Shown here: positions 11,601 to 23,109 of the stretch, piece by piece
Layout: each line of letters opens with the position of its first letter
How positions within the stretch are numbered: the stretch's first letter is position 1
Assembly (NCBI GenBank): GCA_903632075.3
Contig: CAHIKZ030003459.1
Span: forward strand, 114,701 to 178,700
Source: Acanthosepion pharaonis
Lineage: Eukaryota; Mollusca; Cephalopoda; Sepiida; Sepiidae
Reading direction: 5' to 3'
DNA: 64,000 nt
The notes under the pieces: model-generated
Database searches by the model: none
What the model saw: only the letters and a program-made list of their open reading frames with translations
Told to the model about the DNA's origin: nothing
Program-made: the position numbers and the translations under genes

Positions 11601-13349
11601 TTGTTTTTCAAATGTTATGGTGAAATCGTTGAATTTGGATGGTTTGTTCTAGTAAGAGGGGACATCTTATTTTTTTAATTTTTTATGAATACGATTTCGG
11701 ATTTTAATTATGTCATCTTTTGCGTTTGTTCTTGTAGAACAATTTGTAAAAAGAAAATTATTTTAAGTGAAGTGCAGTATCCTGTTTTTAGAAAATGTTT
11801 TTCTTTTATTGAAGTATAATAAATTTAGAAATATTTTCCTTTTTGTTTAATGATGTTTTGAGTTGCTTTTAATTTACTTTAGACTTAATCAAAAAGATTC
11901 CATGTGTTGTTTAATTATTTGTTTGAATTTTTGAAAGAGGGATGATCGGAAAAATTATCAGTGTGAATTACAGAATAAGGATTTACACCTTAAAACAGAT
12001 ATCCAATGTTCTAAAATAGTGTTTGCGACTGAAGTTCTTGATGTGTTTTTGAAAAAAAGAAATTGTTTAGTTTTAAAATCTTGTTCCTCAATATTTCCAA
12101 TTTAAAATCACGTTGACGAGGTTCCTTTCATGGACGATTTCTATTGTAAAATCTGAAGCTTGCATTTTTAAATAATTTTTTAAAAATGTTTTGGCAAGTA
12201 ATTTTATTCTTCTGGATTAAAATTTGTCGATGCAAATATTTGAAAATTTTCAGATGTCAAGTTTGAAACCAAAAAAAAAATTTGATTTTTTTCTTGGATC
12301 AAAAGTTGGAGTGTGAATGATTTGTAATTGTTGGAAATTTCTTTAAAAAAATTATAAGAATATTTGTCCAGGGTTGAGTTAATATTTTTTTCAAGTTTGG
12401 CTTTATGAAATTGGAAATTGTTTCAGTTTTAAACAATGTTTAATGTTATTTCTGTTAAATTTAATTTGATTTGAATTTTTTTTCATCAGAAATTAAATCC
12501 TAATTCATCCATAATGACATCTTCTTCCACCCACTTTTTTCAATTAAATGTCGATTTTGTAAATAATGTCTGTAAAATTGATTTCATTTTGAATTTATGA
12601 ATGTTTGATTGTTTTTTCTCATTGGACAATAAAATTAAAATTTCTACATATCTTCAGATATTGCCATCAAATATTAAAACATAGAACCTGGTAGTAGTTT
12701 TGATATATTTATCCGAATCAAAAGTGGTTAACAGATATTAAAAAAAAACAATTTACCTGTATCACCACTACGAATGAATGGATTCAACCTGACGACAAAA
12801 ACAATGCTTTCAGGATTTTCTGATAAAAAAACATATAAATTGAAGGTACGACGAATCAGTCGGCTTATTTAAACGAACTAATTTAAAAAAATAGAATATA
12901 TTTGAATTTTACTTGCAGCGAAGATTACAAAGTTAGAACCTCAAGTTCTTTAAATGAAATAACTTAATTGAAATTTCAGAAAATTTCAATTGAAACAAAT
13001 ATTATTACCAACTTTTGCAACTTAAAATTATTCAGTTACTTTTATTTTTTGTTGACGAACAATACATTCAACAGCCTGTTTTCTTTGTCTTTTTTTACCT
13101 CAGAACTTTATGAATTTTTCAACTTTACAAGAATTTTTTATGTTTTCTTTCAATGATTTTGAAACGACAAGATAATTCAGCTTTTGTGGCTCCGATAAAA
13201 AAATATTTTGTGGTAAAAACTTTAGCCACCAGTCAAAGGAAGTAAGAAATTAATACTTATTGTAAAACTGAAAAGGATATGTAAATATTGATACCTGTTT
13301 AAAGGAGTCAGAAATAGTAAGAATTTTCTTGTGTTTTTTCTCTTTGTTA
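8682..13349. other. AT-rich DNA, no gene seen
   Basis: About 4.7 kb of very AT-rich sequence dominated by T-rich and A-rich runs. Short open frames here are low complexity and look like chance. Diverged Sat1-like pieces occur at about 10430-10800 (AAAATCAATTGTTTTGATAA, then TTATCGATTTTCAATAAG). A purine-rich GAGAGA stretch lies at about 10120-10165. One small inverted-repeat element is listed separately. It may be intron or intergenic DNA. Confidence 0.5.
9941..10049. mobile_element. Small MITE candidate (109 bp)
   Basis: GGCGGGGAAATTTTTTGTTA at the left end is complementary to TTAAGAAAAATTCCCCGCC at the right end, giving terminal inverted repeats of about 19 bp with small differences. GC-rich tips stand out sharply from the AT-rich surroundings. 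Imperfect flanking similarity (CATGACTATACG on the left, CATGAATACG on the right) may be a degraded target duplication. No coding capacity. Confidence 0.45.
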
Positions 13350-13857
13350 TGTTATAGACAAGCGTATGGTTGCAAGAAAGAACAGCAGAAATAGATTTAC
13401 GTGGTTTATTTCAACAGGAACGTGAGGGTTTGGGACAGCTACCTTGTGGTATAGTTCATAAGCCGGCTTCGGATCTAGGTCGATCTCTCATAGTAGTTCA
13501 CATGTTGACGGTGGTTGATGCTCCCCTGCTGACAGGTGAACGTGACAGGTCTCCTTCCTGGCCACCTGTGGACTGCCTGTTGAACTTCCGTGTGACCCCT
13601 TTTATAGCGTTTTTCATGGCTTAACAGGCTCGAAAAATGAAGCGAGTATAATTAGGAGGGAAGCATTTTTATTGGACGAAAAATAGAACACTTTAAATAT
13701 TATTTTATTTTTCGACCGGAACTCGTGTGTCGGGAACATCTGTGAACGGAGATAATGGTCATTTTGTGACGGGGTTTTGTCCCGTTCACATCCGGCTCTC
13801 GCTCTTGAATATTTGCCTGTAAATCTGCCGAGATATGTCTTATTTTATTTTATAACA
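13350..13857 (-). mobile_element. 3' LTR of gypsy B (508 bp)
   Basis: On the minus strand the LTR begins TGTTATAAAATAAAATAAG at 13857 and ends GTCTATAACA at 13350. Directly upstream on that strand is a polypurine tract, CTGGGGGAGCC (about 13861-13871), which primes plus-strand DNA synthesis. A TATA box on the minus strand (CTATAAAAGGGG) lies at about 13596-13607. It follows the gypsy B pol stop, so it is the element's 3' LTR. Confidence 0.75.
13600..13606 (-). promoter_or_regulatory. TATA box of LTR-B
   Basis: TATAAAA on the minus strand, followed by GGGG, about 250 bp into the LTR. It is a plausible U3 promoter. Confidence 0.5.
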
Positions 13858-13916
13858 AGGCTCCCCCAGAACTCGGTCTGATTTACAGTAAGCGTTATTC
13901 GTGTATATTTGGGTGA

Positions 13917-15516
13917 TTAATTCATGATAAAGTCTCTGAAGCGTGTGGGAAGTTGTCCTCGTGTTATTCTTATTGGCATTTGTTTTGGTATGGAATTATT
14001 TGCTGAATTATGTGTCTCCGAGGGATGTGGAGGAGAATGATCCTGGTGACTGTTACATGGTGGAGGCAGAGGGATTGTATTAGAAAGATGTGTTGGGCGT
14101 GGAGCCAGTCGTCGGATATGTGCACGGTGAATCCAGATTGTATCACCATCATCGTTTTGCACCTAACACATCATATTGTTCGTTTTTATAATGGTGTAAT
14201 TTCCTATCCAGGACAGATCAGAGGATTGGGCAACAGTTGAGTGTGGACGATGAAGTAAAACCTTGTCGCCTACTTGTATTGGGTCCTTGTATGTGAGGCG
14301 ATTTAAGTTAGCCTCAAATTTGTGGTCAGCTTCATCGTTAGCCAGGGTGACGTGGTGGTGAACCTGCTTTAGCAGAGCATTAATTTGCATTCCATATGCT
14401 CCAGGATCGTCGCTTTTGATTTCTTTTCTGTGTAGTGTAGGTAGGCCGATGTTGGGGTGACGGCCGGTAATGGCATAGTGTGGGGAGACACCGGTGGCGC
14501 TGTTGGTCGTGGAATTCATGGACGAAACGACAGATTCTAGAACGTCTGTCCATTCACAGTTCCTGTCTTCGCATAACATATAAAGTGCGTTCTTCATCGT
14601 GCGATGTTGTCTCTCGATATTTCCTGAGCATTGCGGGCGCCAAGGACAGTGAAGTTCTTGCGTGATTGACATCTGGTGAAGTGTGTGCCTCGATCAGAGG
14701 ATACTATCCGTGGAATTTCTCTATGTCGAAGGAAGAAATGGTACAATCCGCGGGCGGCGTCGATAGCACGATCTCTCGCGCATGGTATGACTGTAAAATG
14801 TCGGCTGAAGCTATCCAGGATGGTTAGGATGTAGCGTTTTCCCTTTGAGTTGGGCATTGTGACAAAGTCTATAAAGACGAGATCGAATGGTCTCTTTCCT
14901 CGTTTGCAGTGGCCAATGGGCCAGTGGGTACGTCTACCGTAGTTGCCCTTGCACTTAGCACACGTGTCGCAAGAATCGACATAGGCCTTGATGTCGCGGT
15001 TTTTGAATTCCACCAGTAACTGGAAAGGAGTTCTCGCATACGGGTAAACACTGAGTGGTTGTTGCCCTCGTGTACCTGGTAGAGGTATCTGGTTCGTAGT
15101 TTGTATGGTACAACCAATCTCGGAGAGTGTTTACTGTCTCTTATCATCAAAACGGAGGTGCCTGGTTCTAAAAAAATTGGTGCAAATGTTTTTGAAAAGC
15201 GTAGCTCGGTGGTCGTCAGGATCGATATGAGGTTCGCTTGGGTGGGTGACTTGGAGGGCGCTGATGATCTTTGCCAGGGCGTCGTCCTTCTGTTGTTCAT
15301 CTGCGATGCCGAGGTGGTTGCAGATTCTCTCAGTAGAGATGGTGGTGGTGGAGTGATAGGCGAAGAATGCGTTGGTGACGCGCTTGTGGGTGCGGGCGTT
15401 TTGTGGTGTGTGAGTTTTGGGAATGAGCTGTAAACCGTTAAACTCGCCGAGGCACCAAGATGGGATGTATACGCGGAGGTCTGAACCGCTACCTCATGTA
15501 GAAACGTTGGAAGCAT
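13917..15516 (-). pseudogene. Ty3/gypsy pol remnant B: integrase
   Basis: Minus-strand integrase of a gypsy element in several frames. 15013-14594 holds the second half of the zinc finger (CDTCAKCKGNYG) and the core: DLVFIDFVTMPNSKGKRYIL with the first Asp, and VSSDRGTHFT with the second. 14672-14163 begins with a PWRPQCSGNIERQHRTMKNA-like segment containing the catalytic Glu, then the C-terminal GDKVLLH module. 14162-13917 gives a proline-rich tail ending just before the polypurine tract. A weaker segment at about 15510-15020 ends in MRELLSSYWW, the lead-in to the integrase zinc finger. RT, RNase H and gag are absent; similarity stops near 15520. Frameshifts at about 14670 and 15010 break it. 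Confidence 0.8.
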
Positions 15517-16139
15517 TTTATTTTTATCGTATTTTAACCCCTTTTTGACATGTAAAATGTTGAGTTACTGAAATATGTGTAGTGGAATTAATGTTAATTG
15601 AAAACAATTAAGATGAATGCTACAAAATAGAAAAGTTTCTTTTTACAACACAAGAAATGTAGAAATATCTGAGAATAAAAATTAATCGTTTGTGTTTAGT
15701 TTTTCTTTAAAGTCTGTGAGAGTTACGGAGAAATATCAGCAGCCGTGTGGCGTTAAAGCATTATCACCAAGTTGAAAATTGTAATAAATGTTATTTTTAC
15801 ACTTGTTAATGTTGTTGAAGTTAATTATGTTCTCCAGTGACACCAGTGACTTCAACTTCAGTCTTTCACAAGCATAGCCAGGAAAGAGAGGAGTCAAGTC
15901 TGATCTTCGACAGTTCTTCACCGATATTCACGTGGATACTGAAACACAATAGCGTGAATAGTAACTTGTTCATACTATCTTTAAAAACATAAACAAAAAT
16001 TGTAGTAGTTTGTGATGCGTGATTTGCCTCAAAGCTAAAATCATGGTAGTACAAAAAGAAAAAAACAAAACATTTCTGCTGGGGACAGCCTAAGTCTTCT
16101 TTAATTACGTTTATTATAGATATCATCGTGAGTGGTAAA
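15517..16139. other. No gene seen between gypsy B and inverted LTR piece
   Basis: About 620 bp of AT-rich sequence without a recognisable domain on either strand. It may hold the U3 part of the inverted LTR-B copy that ends at 16397, but similarity is not visible over most of it. Confidence 0.35.
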
Positions 16140-16397
16140 TTTCAAGAGCCCTTTTATCAGTTGCTTGGGAAAACGCTCTATGATACTATTGGTGCAGTCA
16201 GCAGCAGTCAGCAGGAAGAGCGCCACGCCAACCAGTGAAAACTACTATGAGAGATCAACCCAGATCGACAGCCAGCTTATGAACTACACCACAAGGTAGC
16301 TGTCCCAAACCCACACATTCCTATTGAAATAAATCATGTAAATCTATTTCTGATGTTGTCATATTTCTTTCTTGCAACCATACGCTTGTCTATAACA
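16140..16397 (+). mobile_element. LTR-B fragment in opposite orientation
   Basis: The last 250 bp match the end of LTR-B read in plus orientation. Shared landmarks are GAACTACACCACAAGGTAGC, ATTTCTGATG, and the final TTGCAACCATACGCTTGTC followed by TATAACA. Because the LTR at 13350-13857 is in minus orientation, the two form an inverted pair around the gypsy B remnant. They differ by many substitutions, so they are probably separate insertions rather than the two LTRs of one element. Confidence 0.7.
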
Positions 16398-17156
16398 AAA
16401 GAAAGTTTTGATATAAGATTCATAAATGAAATATACTTTTATTGATAGAATGACTGCTACTCAATTTAGATCTAGAGATCTGAGCACTGATATAGAATGC
16501 AATAACTTTATTTTGTAAACAGTTTTAAGAAGGCTTTGTTGGTAAATTTAGATGCAAAGTATTTTTTTAACATGTATGATGAAATAAAATAGAGAAATTC
16601 TTCATAGCTCAGACTGTTGCTTTCGAAAGTTAATTAACAAATGATTCATGATTGAAAGTTGAAAGGTATTTTTCTTTGACATTTTTGTTTATCCATTTAT
16701 GAATGAAAATCATGAAATTCTCATTCTAGCCTTATTAGTATTGATCTTTATTGCTTTATTAGTCAATATTCATAAAATAGACAGCTAATAATTTCATGTA
16801 AATTTTTAAAATCATAAATTTAATGATGTGCATGAGTGAAATGTCTGAGTTGTATTTGAAAATTTTAAAAAAAATATGTATGTTCAAATTTTTTCGTATT
16901 TTAAGCTGAAACTGTTTTGATAATCTGTGCAGCATTCAAAATATTAATAGGATATTCTAAGATTGTTGAATGAGTATAATCTTATTTCTACTTAATTTTT
17001 TTTTCTAGCAGCATTAGATATTTTTTTAAATCTTGTATTCTCTCATTGTTTAGCTTTAATAAACATTGTAAGTCTGTCAGTTAATATGAAATTGCATGTT
17101 TATCCTTAGAAAATAAACTATAAAATATAATCCTTTTTTTTTTTTTCGTTTTTCAG
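16398..17156 (+). other. Probable intron end (polypyrimidine tract and AG)
   Basis: AT-rich sequence with no repeat family that I recognise, ending in about 20 pyrimidines interrupted by one CG and then TTTTTCAG at 17156. This is a strong animal 3' splice-site pattern. It precedes the short lysine-rich open stretch at 17157. No upstream exon could be found. Confidence 0.45.
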
Positions 17157-17201
17157 GCCAAAGAAAAAGCAGCTAAAAAGAAGGAGTTGAAAGGCGAATG
17201 A
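17157..17201 (+). CDS. Candidate terminal coding exon of a host gene (unknown product)
   Basis: After the acceptor the phase-0 reading gives AKEKAAKKKELKGE and a TGA stop. This charged, lysine-rich tail resembles the ends of many RNA-binding, ribosome-associated or coiled-coil proteins but identifies none. The other phases give PKKKQLKRRS-stop or QRKSS-stop, so the exon could be read in any phase. Support comes from the long polypyrimidine tract, the short in-frame stop, and 1.8 kb of downstream sequence with polyadenylation signals and few repeats. The start is an exon boundary, not an initiation codon. It could be a chance match to the splice pattern; no other exon is visible in the window. 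Confidence 0.4.
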   Translation, partial: AKEKAAKKKELKGE

Positions 17202-17808
17202 AGTTATGTTTCTTATCAGTTAAGTTTATTATTACCTAATCAAGGTATTTTGTACATATTTTTCCTAAAACATTTTTCGAAAGCTTAAAAAAATCTACTT
17301 GATAATGCCAAAAAGGAAAAATATATATACCATATATCATGCTACTAATGATACTTTTATCATTCTCTTTTACTTTTTTAACTTATTTAACTAGAAGATT
17401 GGATAAAGAGATAGAGGAAAAGAGGTTAGTCTATTCTAATTTGGCCTCTCAAAAAAGGAACTCACATGATACACGAGATACATGAAAAAATCATTTTTAT
17501 AAGTGAAAAATTTAGGAGTGGCATGATACACAAGATGGTACGTTAGACAAGTATATACAGTATATAAAAACATCATCTTTTTTTCAAGTCCTTATATATA
17601 TTAATTAAAATTAATTGTTTTTTCTGACCATTTGCATAACTAGTATTATTTTAAATATGTCATTATTGTGATATTTTCATTTTATTTTAATCTAAATTAT
17701 ATAATAGCCCCTTTTGTTTTTTTTTTTCTGCTAGGCTTCATTTGGTATAAATATTAAGCACAGCTTCATTAGAATTCTATTTCATTTCTACCTGTTAATA
17801 TCTTTGTT

Positions 17809-17910
17809 TATATATATATATATATTTGTTTATATATATATAAATATATTTGTTTTATATATATATATATATATATATTTGTTTATATATATATATATGT
17901 ATGTATGTAC

Positions 17911-17960
<50 letters not shown>
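17809..17960. repeat. (TA)n microsatellite with interruptions
   Basis: Mostly TATATA with TTTG and TATGTATGTACG interruptions over about 150 bp. It lies in the candidate 3' UTR. Confidence 0.9.
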
Positions 17961-17963
<3 letters not shown>

Positions 17964-18991
17964 GGACTCTCATAAGAACAAATCAAGTAATTTGATTAAA
18001 GTGGTGAAGGCTTGTGCAGAACCATCCACACTTTTCGGAACTACTGACACACTCCGTCAGTGCAAATAAATGCCACAGACGAAGCAGATAATATATATAT
18101 CCCCTATCATTTGAGCATGTATTTAAAGTTTCAAATAAGATGCTGATGTTATTACTACTATGAGTTGTTAAGGTAACCATTTAAAAAGGACATTTCTAGT
18201 TAGAATCACAAAGTTAGTTGAAATTTCTTTGGAGCATAATTAGGAAAATGGGCTGAGAGAATTTTACACTCACTCCCAATTTTCAAGACATATTAAGGAC
18301 AAGGGGGACAGATGAAAATAGCAAATCTGCTTAATGTGTTTGTGTATTTTGTTGGCAGTTGTTTTAAGTATAAAGAAAAAGAAAATTTCAACATTAATTT
18401 TATAGAACCATTTTGGTCCACTATCTTCTGTTATCTTTAAACCAATGTCCTACTTCCATCTTCCAGAATTTCATTTTGCAAAAATTCCTGGGAAATGAGC
18501 CTTTTTCATTCCAATGCAGTTTTGTAAAGACTAGAATTATGGTAATAACTGGAATATATAGTAGCATCAACTGAATACAGATGTGTGAAAATTTCCCAAT
18601 TAAAGTGTAACATTTTTATTCCTCATCTCAAGAGAAACAAGTAATCCAGCATATGGATCTTACCTACTTCTAGATGGATGCTTTTTGTTGATTGCTAACT
18701 TCAAATGTTTTAATTTCAAATAATTCATTTGGTTTTTCAGAAAAGGCCATAGTAGAAGACTCTTTTTCAATCCTTTCAAATACACAGCATCACTTTTGAC
18801 TGAAAATTATTTACTATCTTTGCAGTTGTTATGTTTGCATACTCAGGATCATCTCTTGCATTTCTTATTATTGTCAGAATACATTTTCTCTCTCAATCTT
18901 TTTTTTTCTTTTAGGAAATAAAAACTGTGCATAAAATATGATTCAGCAGTTTTTGCTTTCTCTCTCGCGTGTGGCAGCCATAAATGAAAGC

Positions 18992-18997
18992 AATAAA
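18992..18997 (+). terminator. Polyadenylation signal AATAAA
   Basis: AATAAA in CAATAAACTT, with a GT/T-rich downstream element about 35 bp later. It is the best placed of several signals after the candidate exon. Confidence 0.4.
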
Positions 18998-19015
18998 CTT
19001 CATTTCTTCATTTGG

Positions 19016-19904
19016 ATATTTTGAATATGTTTGTGGTCTTTTACATTATATAATTGATTATTCTCTAGTAATTTGATTTTTATTAGCCTAAATTGGTCTA
19101 TAAGATTGTTGGTCATTATTCACTAAGAAATCTCCAGAATAGAACCATTTAATTAAAAACCAAAAATCCTGTCTTTTCAGGATTTAGGTGAACATGGCTC
19201 TCTACAGACATTCTTGTTATCTGAATTGCCATGATTTCCTGGGAAAGACAGCGGAGTGCTTTCTTTTTAGCTCCTCATGGTTTGGGATTGAGACTGGCTG
19301 TAATCTAAAGCGACAGATCCTAGTCTACACTTCTTTTTAACCCATAGCTACAGGGGAAGATAGATTCATGCCAAGACAATTATACATTCTCACCTTTCAT
19401 AAAATATAGCAAAAATGTTCCAGTGTTTCAAAAATCAACAAAAAATATCCTAGTTTTGACAATCAATGTACTCTGATATAACAGCTATCACAAAATGATC
19501 TTTTTAATGAAATTACATGATTGAACACTACTAAGGACATTCAAGAAAAAAAACCTTTTAGGCTGCCCAATCTCTATCTTAATTTCAAAATATCAACTTT
19601 TGAAATGTGCCAAATATGGCAAAGGGTTTGTTGCAGCTCACATGCAAAAAAGAATGCATAGTTGGCCACTCTTGTTGATAAAAACCATTTTCTGAGTGGT
19701 GAATCAAATTCGCCAGATTATCATTCAGACATAAAACATTTAATGATTTAAGCACTTTAAGAACTTTGCGAATTATAACCAAAATTTTGTTTCAGCACCA
19801 AATTTGTATGTTTGCTTTTTGAAATGAGAAAAAATGAATTATTGTTCATCTGGAATTAAGACAAGATTTACTAACAAAATAGATCTGTTTTTATTTTAAA
19901 AAAA
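19016..19904. other. No gene seen
   Basis: Ordinary AT-rich sequence. No domain, repeat family or RNA gene recognised on either strand. Confidence 0.4.
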
Positions 19905-20480
19905 ATATGTCTAATATTCAAATTATTTGTCATATTCATGCTTATAAATATATATATTGTCATCATTTTATATATTGATGGCTGATTTTAATTAAAAAAT
20001 TTGTACGTTTTGTTTTTTTTTTACATATTAATATCTCATTTCATTTGATAATATGTATATTTTGGATATTTTCATATGAATGATTTTAATTGAAAATGCA
20101 TCATCGTTATTTTATATATTCATGGGTGTTTTCAATTCAAAAATAGTTACGTTTTGGTTTTTTTTACATAATTCATTTCAACTGAAAATATGTACATTTT
20201 GGTTATTTTTATATGAGTGACGATTGAAAACATATATTCTCCTTATTTTATTTATTTATAACTGATTTCAAGTAAAAATATGTAGTATTTACATATTATT
20301 ATCTCATTTGAAAATATGTACATTTTAGTTATTTTTATATGTATGATTGCAATTGAAAATATATACATTATTGTTATTTGATATATTGATGTCTTTCAAT
20401 TCGAAAGTATCTACGTTTTCGTTTTTTACATATTAATATATCATTTGAATTGGAAATATGTACATTTTGATTCTTTCCAT
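19905..20480 (+). repeat. Sat2 minisatellite, ~60-bp unit
   Basis: Units contain AATTGAAAATATGTACATTT, then TGGTTATTTT, then TATATATTGATGACTGATTTC, with much divergence. The ATGTACATTTTGGTTATTTT block recurs near 20066, 20190, 20310 and 20460, and related blocks lie between. The same family in reverse orientation lies at 26830-27002 and 39705-39965. Confidence 0.7.
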
Positions 20481-20877
20481 AAGAATAACCAAGATATTCG
20501 CATTATGGGAGAGCGTTACCAAGATATGGGGGATATAAACTTTTTCAATGGCTACTGTTGGTGCGATGGCTACCAAACACAGGAAGAAGTCCCTGAAAAG
20601 ACCTTTCACCCATAAATAGCTTCTTTTGTGCATTTTTCTGTTTACTATGGCACACTGTGAGCTTCATTCGAATATGTCAGCCCTGAATTTTAGCATTATT
20701 TGTTTAATTCAAGAAGAAAATATAGTTATAAAACTGTTCTATACATTTCCGTTTAGAGGTTGTAGCTTAAAAATTTGATCTGATTACAAAAAATTGAGTA
20801 TGATATTTGGATTAAGCGTAAAAAATTGCATTAAAATCAGCTATTATATATACGACCTTGAAAACACCGCAGGCCAG

Positions 20878-21675
20878 TGTGTTGCGGGTTGTAGCTGAGT
20901 GAAAATGTATCAGAAAGTAATTTATGTAAAGGCAAAGGTTATGCGTGCTTATTATGCATTATCCCACAACACGTAGATCAAATAAAGAATATAAGGACAA
21001 TTTGTATTGTAAGAAATTACTAAAAACACAGTGGTTAGAGATCCAACAATAAAGAGATTTTTATATATACAATAGATATACATACAAGGATAACAGAATG
21101 TTCGTTGATTGTGACAATTGAGACAAGGTTATGAAGAATGTTCATGCAGAAATTTGGTCAATAAAAGTTAATGGTTTTGATTTGTTAGTGAAATTAAAAT
21201 AATTTGGTTTCTGCAAGGAAAAAATCTCAAATTTGTTCGTTCAAATATTAGTGTGTATGTGTGTGTCACTTGTTAGAATTTAAGTTGTGAAGAGTTGTTT
21301 GCCTTCAACTGTTTGGATAAATTGATGAATAGTACAATTACTGTTTGTGAAAAACGTTCACTTTTTAAGTCAATTGTAATTTGATTACTACGCGGACAAT
21401 GGTCAGTTGTTGAGTTTGTTGAGAATTTTGAAGTGATGTTGAGTCAGTGAATTGACACAATGTAACAATATCTTTTGGTTATACTTTTTTACGTGTTTCC
21501 TAATCTAAAGTTAATTAATGTCCGCCGCAAACACTTTCTTTTAGCGGTAAGTACAAAAACTAAATTTTATTTAGTATCAAACAGAAACTTCTTGAAGTTT
21601 TACACGCACAGCCGAACATATGTAACTAAAAAAGCTTTCTGATCACTTTTCAAACTTATTTCACCTTCTCCTCCG
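20878..21675 (-). mobile_element. LTR-X copy 3, inverted
   Basis: Reverse-oriented relative of 6775-7587. It starts TGTGTTGCGG, the complement of the CCGCAACACA end of copy 1. It keeps landmarks such as AGTTGTGAAGAGTTG and GTACAATTACT in the expected order. The far end (TGGAATCC in copy 1) is not clear here. A short AT-rich gap without features (20481-20877) precedes it. Confidence 0.55.
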
Positions 21676-21689
21676 CAACAGTAATTGCA

Positions 21690-22517
21690 ATGTTTTTCGA
21701 AATTTGTCAAACCGAAAATAACTTAAAACACAGTAATTTTATGTTGGTAAACATCAAAAAATCATGAAATTATTGAGAATCGATTTAGTTTCGATCTAAA
21801 AGTATTGATTTAACATGTTTCGACCTCTTACATAGATTTATATTAAAAACTTCTGGTGTTTTACAAATTTTTCAAAACATTGAAAATTTCATTGAGAATT
21901 TAGCTCTTTTCGGCGATTTGGATTAGTTTTTATACCTCAAACAGTAATTTTCAAATTTAATGTGGTTTTGGTAAACATTAAAAAACTATTAAATTATTGA
22001 AAATCGTTTTGTTTCGATCTTAAAATATTGATTTTCAAACAATTTCAACAGATTATACTAAGTTATGGGGTTATACAAAGCTTTGAAATCATTGAAAATT
22101 GCGTTAAAAATGAAGCATTTTTGGCTGATTTGGATTATACCTAAAACCCAGTAATTTCAAAATTTAATTTGGTGTGGCAAATATTAGAAAACCCATGAAA
22201 TTATTCAAAATAGATTTCGTTTCGATCTACAAATGTTGATTTTTAACAGTTTGCAAAAGTTAAAATTATGGCGTTTTACACAGTTTTGAGAACATTGCGT
22301 GGAAAATAGAGCATTTTTGGCCGATTTGGATATCGATTATATCTGCCTATAACGCAGTAATTTTAAAATTTAATTGGGCGTTAGCGAACATTAGAAAACT
22401 CCTGAAATTATTTAAAATCGATTTGGTCTTGAACTAAAAATATTGATTTTAGCAAGTTTCGTCAACTTACACAAAATTATATTAAAATTTATAGGGTTTT
22501 AGAACTTTTGAAAACAT
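21690..22517 (-). repeat. Sat1 array, reverse orientation
   Basis: Four diverged units, with AAAATCGATTTGGTTTCGATC-type blocks near 21775, 22005, 22205 and 22415. The unit at the right edge is broken by LTR-Y and continues at 24864. Confidence 0.8.
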
Positions 22518-23109
22518 TGTTGGGATAGTCCATACACTGTTGACACCCCAAAATTTTAAATGAACCATTCCTGTATCATGTGTTGGCGAATCAGTTCGGT
22601 CGGTGCATGTTCCCGCCAAGGCACGAACATTGCAACAGGAAGGAACGCGGTTCTCTTTCGAAATTCAGCAGTTTCGCGCGACTCTTTGAATCGACACGAA
22701 CACACGTTTCGTCGATCTGCGAAAATATGTCTTCAAGTTAACTCGCTACAGCTACCTTTTGAAATTCAGCCAAATCTGAATTCAAGAACATAAAAACTTT
22801 TTTCTATAAGAGCAAACTCATCGAAATGAATGTCTGCGATTAATATAACACAAGAGTTGTTTCTCCCAATCAACTACGAAGAAAATATTATCTCACTCAA
22901 CATATAAAGGTACACTATTTTATACGATTTATTTTTCATTTCCTGCACACACACATTACACCCTATTGTCGTTTGGCAACAATTTAATTCTCTGTACGAA
23001 CAATTAATCTCGACCGAAGAACAGTTTCAATCGACTTGATACGAAAACATAAACTCTAAACTCCCAGTTCATACATTCAAACATTATTACAACTCATAAT
23101 TTGTATATA

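Larger units (their letters stand above)
17202..19015 (+). other. Candidate 3' UTR
   Basis: AT-rich sequence following the TGA, containing a (TA)n tract at 17809-17960. Candidate AATAAA signals lie near 18065, 18917 and 18992. The last is followed by a T- and GT-rich stretch (TTTGTGGTCTTTT) near 19028-19040, the usual cleavage context. Which signal is used, if any, cannot be told. Confidence 0.35.

Noticed and set aside
14869..15516. 215-codon Ser/Pro/Thr-rich minus-strand frame
   Set aside because: Mostly an alternative frame of the gypsy B pol region; only the MRELLSSYWW end fits the family, and it is covered by the gypsy B entry.
17983..18180. 65-codon minus-strand frame in the candidate 3' UTR
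   Set aside because: No family match and no start context; likely chance.
22560..22793. 77-codon frame in LTR-Y
   Set aside because: No recognised domain, lies wholly inside an LTR, and has no coding context.
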